Shown in pieces: positions 24,967-31,219 of a stretch of DNA of 31,219 nucleotides. The notes under the pieces are model-generated. The model saw only the letters and a list, made by a program, of their open reading frames with translations. It did not search any database and was not told the origin of the DNA. The translations under genes were made by a program, and so were the position numbers. This DNA is from an uncultured Methanobrevibacter sp. (GTDB lineage Archaea > Methanobacteriota > Methanobacteria > Methanobacteriales > Methanobacteriaceae), in contig ONIK01000026.1 of the NCBI GenBank assembly GCA_900317865.1, positions 1-31,219 of the forward strand. Reading direction: 5' to 3'. Numbering within the stretch: the stretch's first letter is position 1; the number at the start of each line of letters is the position of its first letter.

Positions 24967-26121
24967 ATGATTATAAACAATTCTTTGGATGAAGTTAAAA
25001 AAAGGGAAAATGCACTTTCAATTATTAAAGATTGGGTTTTAAACAAATCCCGTGAATCATTATATGATTTAACAGGATTGACTGGAGGATTTATTGCAAC
25101 TCCTTCAGACATAAATCTTTTAGAAACATATGTCGGACCAGCTATTTTTGAAGAGGAACTTCAGAAAGTTGGAATTGAACATATGGGTGGTGAAAAGGTT
25201 CTTCCTTTAAATAGAACTTCTTCCGGCATACTTGCAACAGTATTAGCTCTTGTAAGTGAAAATACTAATGTTGTTCATTATTTGGCAGAATTGCCCGCAC
25301 ATCCATCTATTCCAAGAAGCTGTGCATTAGTTAATGCTAATTATAGTGAAACAGATAATTTTGATGAATTCACAATACCTGAAAACACTTCTCTTGTTGT
25401 TATTACCGGTTCAACAATGGATCATAAAGTCATTGATTTAGATAATTTTAAAAAAGCTATTGAAATGGCCCATGAAAAAGATATTCCGGTAATGGTTGAT
25501 GATGCTTCCGGAGCAAGACTTCGGACAGTTGTTTTCAACCAGCCTAAGGCATGTGACTTGGGCGCAGATATTGCAATAACCAGTACAGATAAATTAATGC
25601 CGGGTCCAAGAGGAGGATTAATGGCAGGCCGTAAAGAATTAATTGATGAAATTAAGGTTAAAGTTAATCAGTTTGGTCTTGAAGCTCAACCTCCTGCAGT
25701 ACTTGCAATGTTAAATGGTATAAAGAATTTTAACGGAGATAATTTAATTAAAAGTTTTTCCAGAAAGAATGAACTTTTGGATTTATTGAATCAAAATTTT
25801 GATAACTTTAAAGCTACACCGACTGGTGTAATGATTACTCCAAGTGATTTAGCCAGTGAACTTAAAGTATCTCATAAATTATCAGATAATGATGTGGCTT
25901 TTGTATTTTCTTTCATTTTATTAAAAGAACATGGAATAATTACAATTCCTCCTGTTTCAATGCCTGGTGCATCAGCTACAATAAGATTTGATTTATCAAC
26001 AAGTGATGCTTTTAAGTTAGATTTGGCCGAATTAAATAAAAAAATAGTATCTTCATTTAATAACCTTGAAAAATTAGTTATTAATGAAGATAAATGTAAG
26101 GAGATTGTGTTTACTTTTTAA
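24967..26121 (+). CDS. PLP-dependent enzyme of the MJ0158 (SelA-like) family
   Basis: The 384-residue protein has fold-type I PLP features: GGEKVLPLNRTSSGILAT (74-91), a VDDASGAR pyridine-contact segment (177-184), and the likely Schiff-base lysine K209 in STDKLMPGPRGG. This pattern fits the archaeal MJ0158 group, which resembles bacterial selenocysteine synthase SelA but lacks demonstrated SelA activity; the true reaction is unknown. There is no sign of selenoprotein machinery in the window. The gene starts directly after the stop of the 109-residue protein, and its 3' end overlaps the convergent birA by 11 bases. Confidence 0.88.
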   Translation: MIINNSLDEVKKRENALSIIKDWVLNKSRESLYDLTGLTGGFIATPSDINLLETYVGPAIFEEELQKVGIEHMGGEKVLPLNRTSSGILATVLALVSENTNVVHYLAELPAHPSIPRSCALVNANYSETDNFDEFTIPENTSLVVITGSTMDHKVIDLDNFKKAIEMAHEKDIPVMVDDASGARLRTVVFNQPKACDLGADIAITSTDKLMPGPRGGLMAGRKELIDEIKVKVNQFGLEAQPPAVLAMLNGIKNFNGDNLIKSFSRKNELLDLLNQNFDNFKATPTGVMITPSDLASELKVSHKLSDNDVAFVFSFILLKEHGIITIPPVSMPGASATIRFDLSTSDAFKLDLAELNKKIVSSFNNLEKLVINEDKCKEIVFTF

Positions 26122-27028
26122 TTAAACATTCTCCAGATATTACTTTTTCTAAGGTTCCATCAATTTTTTCAACAACTAGGGCTCCTTCTCTGCTTATGCC
26201 CAAAACATAAGCATCATAAGATTTATTGAATGGTTCTCTTATTTCTGCGATTTTTCCAATGGAATATGAGTATTTTCTCCATTCCTTAAGTATTTTTTCA
26301 AATCCTCCTTCATTGAATATTTTACCCATTTTTTCAAATTCTTCAAGGAAAATTTTAATTATTTCATTTTCATTCACTTTATGCCCTAATTGAACATCTA
26401 ATGTTGTAGTTCCCTCACGTAATTCTTCGGAAAGTGAGTTTACATCGAAATTAGCATCGATTCCAACACCGATAATCACATTTTCAATGATATTGAACTT
26501 GGTAATTGCTTCGGTTAATATTCCGCAGACTTTTTTACCGTTAATCATTACGTCATTTGGCCATTTGATTTCGGCATTCTTGATTCCAATTTTTTCAAGG
26601 GTTTTCACAACAACCACACCAGTTGCCAGGGTTATCATTGGAATTTTGGAGTGGTCTACTTGTGGATTTACAATAAGAGATAACCATATTCCACCTAATG
26701 GGGATTCCCAGGCTTTTCCCTGCCTTCCTTTGGCATTGCTTTGCTTTTCAGATAGGACAACTGTTCCACTAGACACATCATTTTCGGATAAGAATTTAGC
26801 TACAGTATTTGTAGACATTACTTCTTTGAATATGTATAACTCTTTTCCAATCATGTTGGTATTTAAATCTTTTAAAATTTCATCTCTTTTTAGATAGTCT
26901 GTTTCTTGTTGTCCTACTTCTTTTATTATATCTGCAAAATCGTTAATTCCAACTTCACGGATCTCATTAATTGTTTCATCAGAAAATTTTTCTTCTTTTT
27001 TTAATATGTTGATTACTTCATTTTGCAT
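26111..27028 (-). CDS. birA: biotin-protein ligase
   Basis: The 305-residue protein activates biotin with ATP to biotinyl-AMP and attaches it to the biotin carrier domain of pyruvate carboxylase. KQSNAKGRQGKAWESP is the biotin/AMP-binding loop, followed by GGIWLSLIV, KWPNDVMINGKKVCGIL and VIIGVGIDAN. The first 65 residues form a helical N-terminal part that does not obviously look like the DNA-binding domain of bifunctional BirA, so repressor function is unproven. The start follows AGGGAT by four bases, and the gene lies 14 bases after pycA on the same strand. The pairing of pycA with a ligase gene matches that described in Methanothermobacter. Confidence 0.92.
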   Translation of the reverse strand: MQNEVINILKKEEKFSDETINEIREVGINDFADIIKEVGQQETDYLKRDEILKDLNTNMIGKELYIFKEVMSTNTVAKFLSENDVSSGTVVLSEKQSNAKGRQGKAWESPLGGIWLSLIVNPQVDHSKIPMITLATGVVVVKTLEKIGIKNAEIKWPNDVMINGKKVCGILTEAITKFNIIENVIIGVGIDANFDVNSLSEELREGTTTLDVQLGHKVNENEIIKIFLEEFEKMGKIFNEGGFEKILKEWRKYSYSIGKIAEIREPFNKSYDAYVLGISREGALVVEKIDGTLEKVISGECLIKK

Positions 27029-27042
27029 GTTATCCCTATTAC

Positions 27043-28533
27043 TTATTTTTTATTCATATGGCTCATAGCAGCATTTTGATAAGTACCAACAGCCGCTGAA
27101 ATCGCAGCTATTTTTTTACCAGGCATAAATGTTGATTTAAGTCTATTTACATATTCTAAATCTTCAGCTATTACATTGTCCATTTCTTTTTCAATACCTT
27201 TCTTATAGGTATCAATGAAGTGAGTATTTAAATCTCCTTTAATGAAGTTTGGATTTCTTAATACTGCCTTGTGGAATGGGATTGTAGTCTTTACACCTAA
27301 TATAATATATTCGCTTAATGCTCTTTTCATTCTGTTGATTGCATCATCACGGTTTCTACCATAGGTAATTAATTTTGATATCATTGAATCATAGAAAGTT
27401 GGAATTGTATAATTCATGTAAACTCCACTGTCTAAACGTACACCTGGTCCTCCCGGTGACCTGTAACCTGTAATTTTACCAGGATTTGGTGAAAAGTCAT
27501 TAAGCGGATCTTCTGCATTAATACGGCATTCGATTGCATGACCATTTACCTGAATATCATTTTGACTATAGCTTAATTCTTCGCCTGCTGCAATTCTGAT
27601 TTGCTCTTTGATTAAATCAGTGTTTGTAACAAGTTCGGTAATTGGATGTTCTACCTGAATACGGGTATTCATCTCTAAGAAATAGTAGTTTCCATTGTCG
27701 TATAGGAATTCAACAGTACCTGCACTTTTATATCCTATATATTCTGCAGCTTTAACAGCACTTCCGCCCATTTGTTCTCTCAATTCATCAGTCATGATTG
27801 GGGAAGGTGCTTCTTCAAGCAATTTCTGGTGTCTTCTTTGTATGGAACATTCTCTGTCTGCTACGTGAATGACATTTCCATGCTCATCAGCTAAAAGCTG
27901 GAATTCAATGTGTCTTGGTTTTTCAAGATATTTTTCAATAAATACTGTTGAATCACCAAAGTTTGTAGCTGCAACAGATTGTGTGGATTCAATTGCACGT
28001 ACAAGTTCTTCTTCTTCATAAACTGCACGCATACCAATACCTCCACCACCAGCTGAAGCTTTAACGATTACAGGATAACCTATTTGACTTGCAATTTCTT
28101 TTGCTTCTTCAATATCGCTTACGCCTTCAGGAGTTCCTTCAATAACTGGTACTCCAGCTTTTTTCATTAAAGCTTTGGACGTGATTTTATCTCCCATTTC
28201 GTGGATAACTTTTCCACTAGGTCCGATAAGTTTTATTCCATTTTTTTCACATTCTTCTCCAAATTTAGGATTTTCTGCTAAAAATCCATATCCTGGGTGA
28301 ATTGCATCTGCACCGGATTCAAGTGCAATATTAATTATTTTTTCAATATTCAAATAAGATTTAGCAGGGGAAGGATTACCTAAAGGAAAACTTTCATCTG
28401 CATAATTTGTATAAAGAGAAGTTTTATCTGCATCAGAGTAAACAGACACGGTTTTAATATCAAGCTCACGACAAGCCCGCATTACTCTAATAGCTATTTC
28501 TCCTCTGTTTGCAATTAATACTTTTTCAAACAT
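27043..28533 (-). CDS. pycA: pyruvate carboxylase subunit A (biotin carboxylase)
   Basis: The protein has 496 residues. I use ATG 28533 (MFEKVLIANRGEIAIRV), with TTGAGGT six bases upstream; an in-frame TTG at 28545 lies on that ribosome site. Biotin carboxylase landmarks are IHPGYGFLAEN, the ATP-grasp glycine loop VKASAGGGGIGM, ECSIQRRHQKLLEEAP, FLEMNTRIQVEHPITE and the C-terminal GPGVRLDSG region. It carboxylates biotin using ATP and bicarbonate; subunit B, which carries the biotin and transfers CO2 to pyruvate, is encoded elsewhere, as is known for archaeal two-subunit pyruvate carboxylase. The product, oxaloacetate, feeds aspartate and the reductive TCA branch in which the fumarase at 24034 also works. 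It forms an operon with birA. Confidence 0.95.
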   Translation of the reverse strand: MFEKVLIANRGEIAIRVMRACRELDIKTVSVYSDADKTSLYTNYADESFPLGNPSPAKSYLNIEKIINIALESGADAIHPGYGFLAENPKFGEECEKNGIKLIGPSGKVIHEMGDKITSKALMKKAGVPVIEGTPEGVSDIEEAKEIASQIGYPVIVKASAGGGGIGMRAVYEEEELVRAIESTQSVAATNFGDSTVFIEKYLEKPRHIEFQLLADEHGNVIHVADRECSIQRRHQKLLEEAPSPIMTDELREQMGGSAVKAAEYIGYKSAGTVEFLYDNGNYYFLEMNTRIQVEHPITELVTNTDLIKEQIRIAAGEELSYSQNDIQVNGHAIECRINAEDPLNDFSPNPGKITGYRSPGGPGVRLDSGVYMNYTIPTFYDSMISKLITYGRNRDDAINRMKRALSEYIILGVKTTIPFHKAVLRNPNFIKGDLNTHFIDTYKKGIEKEMDNVIAEDLEYVNRLKSTFMPGKKIAAISAAVGTYQNAAMSHMNKK

Positions 28534-28603
28534 TTGAAACCTCAAAGTAATTTTTTATTATATTATAATTATATAAAATATAATAATTAAATATATTGAT
28601 TAG

Positions 28604-29233
28604 ATGAAAAAAATTACTCGAAAAAAACATTTGGAAATGAGACTTCAATCCATTCCCCCTCATCCTAAACCCAAAGTGAATCTTGAACAGTATACAACTC
28701 CTTCAATTATTGCTGCGGACTTGGTGTGGAATGCATTTTCTTTAGGTGATATTGAAGAAAAAAATATTTTTGATTTGGGGTGTGGTACTGGAGTATTTGC
28801 AATAGCTTCACTGCTTATGGGTGCAGATTCGGCTGTTGGTGTAGATATTGATGAAGATTCTATAAAGTTGGCTAGGGAAGTTTCAGCAAATTTAAATCTT
28901 GATAATGCAAAATTCATTCAAAGCGATATTTGTGATTTTAATTGTGAGTTGGATGCAGATACTGTTTTTCAAAATCCTCCCTTTGGATCACAGAAAAAAG
29001 CGGACACCGGTCAGGATTTAAAATTTGTAAAAAAAGCTTCTGATTTAAATTGTAATGTTTTATATTCTTTTCATATGGCATCAACTGAAGAGTTTTTGAT
29101 TAATTACTATGATTTGAATAATTTGGATATTACCCACATTTTCAGGTATGATTTTCCAATTCCTAAACTCTATGATTTCCATACAAAAGATAATCAAAAT
29201 GTTGATGTAATTGTCATAAGAGCAGAAGGGTAA
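28604..29233 (+). CDS. METTL5-like adenine N6-methyltransferase
   Basis: The 209-residue Rossmann-fold methyltransferase has DLGCGTGVFAIA (57-68) for SAM, VGVDID (79-84) and the catalytic NPPF (124-127) typical of N6-adenine methyltransferases. EQYTTPSIIAADLVW (28-42) before the SAM motif is the hallmark of the METTL5 group, whose eukaryotic member methylates an adenine in 18S rRNA with TRMT112. The archaeal target is probably small-subunit rRNA, but this is by homology. It is divergent from pycA over a 70-base AT-rich gap that must hold both promoters. Confidence 0.87.
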   Translation: MKKITRKKHLEMRLQSIPPHPKPKVNLEQYTTPSIIAADLVWNAFSLGDIEEKNIFDLGCGTGVFAIASLLMGADSAVGVDIDEDSIKLAREVSANLNLDNAKFIQSDICDFNCELDADTVFQNPPFGSQKKADTGQDLKFVKKASDLNCNVLYSFHMASTEEFLINYYDLNNLDITHIFRYDFPIPKLYDFHTKDNQNVDVIVIRAEG

Positions 29234-29322
29234 TCTTTTGAAATTTGTTACTTCTGTATACAAATATTTTTTTAATGTTGTAATGTAATTTGTGTATTAG
29301 TTTTAAAACTTTATTAAGTATG

Positions 29323-29357
29323 TGATACATATAATACTATTATACATTATTGTATCA
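29323..29357. promoter_or_regulatory. dyad with TGATACA/TGTATCA arms upstream of CDF transporter 2
   Basis: TGATACA (29323-29329) and its exact reverse complement TGTATCA (29351-29357) flank an AT core that itself has partial symmetry (TATAAT/ATTATA). It lies about 100 bases before the CDF start, where a regulator could act. No T-run follows, so it does not look like a terminator. It is a candidate operator; no regulator is identified. Confidence 0.4.
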
Positions 29358-29453
29358 TTTTTAGAAATGTCCATATCAAATTAAATGCACTTCAATTCAT
29401 TTTTTTTTGAATATGCAATTCTAAAATTTAAATAAAATGATTTTGGTGATTTT

Positions 29454-30356
29454 TTGGGAGATGTCCGTAATAAGGCTGGAAAAAAGGCATCAAGGGTTGC
29501 CATTGGTTCAAATTGTTTATTGACTATATTAAATATTGTTGTTGGGTTGACTGGTGGAAGTTATGCGCTGGTCGCTGAAGGATTGCATACATTCACAGAT
29601 ATTGTAACTTCCGTTATTGCATATATTGGCTTTAAGATAAGCCAAAGACCTGCTGATGAGAGGTTTCCTGAAGGTTATGGTCGTGCTGAAGCATTAGCAG
29701 GACTTTTCATTGTGATTTTTTTAACATTTATAAGTTTTGAAATCATGGACATGGCGCATCATAAACTTAAACATCCTCATTCTATTGTAGTACCGGATAA
29801 TTATGTCATAATAATGGCTATTTTGGGAATAATTATTAATTTTATTATTAGTAGGTATATTATTAAAATAGGAAGGGAAATTAACAGTCCCGCTATTGAG
29901 GCTGATGGGCATCATCAAAGAACAGATATATATACCTCTGTTGCTATTTTAATTGGTGTTGTTGTATCAAAAATGGGTTTTCCAATTCTTGATCCAATTA
30001 TAGGTTTTGTTATTGGATTATTGATTTTAAAAACTGCATATACTATTGGTAAAAAAAATATTTTGCATATTATGGGTTTTGTGGAGGTAGATACTGGAAT
30101 TATTGACAGAATTAAAGAAATAGTTGATGATTCTCCTTATGCAAGCGATGCACATAACATTAAATTTGATAATTTTGCTTCATATCTAATTGTTGCTATG
30201 CATGTGAATGTGGATCCTGATTTAACAGTTAGGGAAGGATATGAAATTTCACTTAAAATTGAAGAAGAAATTTTACAAATACCTGAAATTAAGCATGTTT
30301 TAGTAACAGTTTGTCCATATAAAGAAGACCATGCCGAACCCAAAGATTTTTCTTAG
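29454..30356 (+). CDS. cation diffusion facilitator (CDF) metal transporter, second copy
   Basis: The 300-residue protein starts at TTG 29454 behind GGTGA (29445-29449) at four-base spacing. It has the same plan as the CDF protein at 1199-2098: metal-site residues H45/D49 (HTFTD, TM2) and H154/D158 (HHQRTD, TM5), a YGRAEALAG turn, and a C-terminal cytoplasmic dimerisation domain. It differs from its paralogue in the TM2-TM3 loop (FPEGYG against LMGHG) and in TM3, where His103 and several other His/Lys residues follow MDMAHHKLKHPHS. The two may handle different metals. It has its own upstream region with a dyad, unlike the first copy, which sits in an operon. Confidence 0.92.
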   Translation: MGDVRNKAGKKASRVAIGSNCLLTILNIVVGLTGGSYALVAEGLHTFTDIVTSVIAYIGFKISQRPADERFPEGYGRAEALAGLFIVIFLTFISFEIMDMAHHKLKHPHSIVVPDNYVIIMAILGIIINFIISRYIIKIGREINSPAIEADGHHQRTDIYTSVAILIGVVVSKMGFPILDPIIGFVIGLLILKTAYTIGKKNILHIMGFVEVDTGIIDRIKEIVDDSPYASDAHNIKFDNFASYLIVAMHVNVDPDLTVREGYEISLKIEEEILQIPEIKHVLVTVCPYKEDHAEPKDFS

Positions 30357-30496
30357 AAATGTCTTTTTTTGGAGTCTGTAAAATTTTATAGGCTTCTTTC
30401 AATTTTTTTTACACTTGAAATTTCACATCACTTAAAATTCATTCTAATTTTGCTCTAATTTTAAAATTATTAGTTTAGAAATAGTTAAATACTTTA

Positions 30497-30583
30497 ATAA
30501 GTGGGGAAAAAGAACAGCAGTATCAGTGCAAAAAATGTGGAAAAAAATTTGGAATAAAAAGTAATCAAATTTTTATCAAATAA
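30497..30583 (+). pseudogene. zinc-ribbon fragment, possibly of a transposase
   Basis: One frame reads SGEKEQQYQCKKCGKKFGIKSN and stops soon after at TAA 30581-30583. YQCKKCGKKF is typical of the first half of zinc ribbons at the N-terminus of several IS transposases. No start codon, no second half and no inverted repeats are visible. The rest of 30357-30622 is AT-rich with no gene that I can see. Confidence 0.45.
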
Positions 30584-30622
30584 ATGTTTTTGTCAAAAAT
30601 TATTTTTTAATTATATTTTCAA

Positions 30623-31219
30623 TTATTCATTCAAAAATGCATCAATCCGAGTCATAACATTTTCCCGAATATTGTCCCAATAAGCGGCATAGTCAGACTC
30701 GTGAAGACTTGCAGGTCCGAAAATATTATCTGCTCCATGTTCTTCGGGTTTCACATACTGATCTGCTAGAGTTGTACAGACCACTACGCCCCTTTCAAGG
30801 TCAAGCTGTGCATCCGCAAGACCTGGCTTATGAAACTTAAAGTCTAATGCTTTAAAAGTTCCAGATTCCATAACCGGAATACGATCACCTATGTTTTCAG
30901 ACGCTGGCGCATATGTATCATCTCTTTTCCAGTTCAGAGGGTTGATGGAAATAGCATTTTCAAGAACAACTGTATTTTTCTCATCTTTATTCTCCGGTCC
31001 TTCAGTATTCCATGATACGATTACTCCAGTATCGTCTGCACCTTCGGCAAACTTCAAAGCAGGATTTACTTTCAAATCATCGGATGTAACGGAAAATCCA
31101 ATTATATAAGCTGCCACCATGCGCTCCAGATATTCAGTATGCTCCCTGAAATAGTCACACAGCGCCATCTTCAGCATGAGGGAGCCTTGAGAATGTCCTG
31201 CAAGAATAAAAGGACGACC
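30623..31219 (-). CDS. DUF3089-type alpha/beta hydrolase, 5'-truncated
   Basis: The frame stays open to the window edge, so the N-terminal part is missing; 198 residues plus the stop are seen. GRPFILAGHSQGSLMLK at the start contains the nucleophile elbow G-H-S-Q-G of lipase-like enzymes, with the serine at codon 31184-31186. The C-terminal region (SWNTEGPENKD, NPLNWKRD, and the terminal HESDYAAYWDNIRENV) fits DUF3089 proteins, a lipase-like family common in bacteria. The base composition is visibly richer in GC than the neighbouring genes, with codons such as GCG, CGG and GGC, which suggests acquisition by transfer. The substrate is unknown. Confidence 0.8.
   Translation of the reverse strand, partial: GRPFILAGHSQGSLMLKMALCDYFREHTEYLERMVAAYIIGFSVTSDDLKVNPALKFAEGADDTGVIVSWNTEGPENKDEKNTVVLENAISINPLNWKRDDTYAPASENIGDRIPVMESGTFKALDFKFHKPGLADAQLDLERGVVVCTTLADQYVKPEEHGADNIFGPASLHESDYAAYWDNIRENVMTRIDAFLNE

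Noticed and set aside
24967..26121. Selenocysteine synthase SelA
   Set aside because: The sequence fits the archaeal MJ0158 group, and archaea make selenocysteine by another route; no selenium genes are in the window.

Overview
The window looks like a chromosome segment of a gut methanogen of the order Methanobacteriales, most likely Methanobrevibacter. The evidence is a very AT-rich sequence, archaeal TATA boxes, an archaeal SRP RNA, a tRNA gene without encoded CCA, frequent TTG/GTG starts behind GGTGA-type ribosome sites, class III (archaellin-like) pilin signals, a polyferredoxin resembling formylmethanofuran dehydrogenase subunit F, an archaeal pyruvate carboxylase/biotin ligase pair, and a large surface protein with a probable pseudomurein-binding repeat. 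The species cannot be fixed from sequence reading alone.

Layout. 1-438: 3' part of an alpha/beta hydrolase gene. 730-1186: SRP RNA followed by tRNA-Ser(GCT). 1199-4809 (minus): radical SAM protein, aminotransferase and CDF metal transporter, probably one operon. 5219-11656 (plus): two giant paralogous secreted proteins, each with eight Ig-like repeats and a C-terminal transglutaminase-type Cys-His-Asp domain; the first also has a pseudomurein-binding-like region. 11734-13527 (plus): archaeal phosphopantetheine adenylyltransferase, a small two-cluster ferredoxin and an eight-cluster FwdF-like polyferredoxin. 13549-13927 (minus): two overlapping tiny class III-signal pilin genes, the second only 59 codons. 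14126-16014 (plus): a two-TM protein and a metallo-beta-lactamase-fold hydrolase. 16011-20194: RqcH/NEMF homologue, an EMC6-like three-TM protein and a DUF2070 membrane protein.

20200-21540 is a decayed patch with a broken secreted-protein gene and an adhesin-repeat relic. 21542-23757 (minus) holds two tandem channel-like membrane proteins and a membrane-anchored exported protein. 24034-26121 (plus): fumarate hydratase beta subunit, a small conserved protein and an MJ0158/SelA-like PLP enzyme. 26111-28533 (minus): the pycA-birA operon. 28604-30356 (plus): a METTL5-like methyltransferase and a second CDF transporter. A zinc-ribbon relic lies at 30497-30583, and the 5'-truncated end of a DUF3089-type hydrolase at 30623-31219 (minus).

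How it fits together. Most genes are core methanogen housekeeping: methanofuran electron transfer, CoA synthesis, the oxaloacetate/fumarate branch, protein targeting and ribosome quality control. Interleaved are envelope genes. The best candidates for something new are the paired secreted endoisopeptidase-like proteins (one with and one without a wall-binding module, both with odd start sites), the two-gene pilin unit, and the tandem channel-like pair whose pore motif departs from the usual potassium filter.
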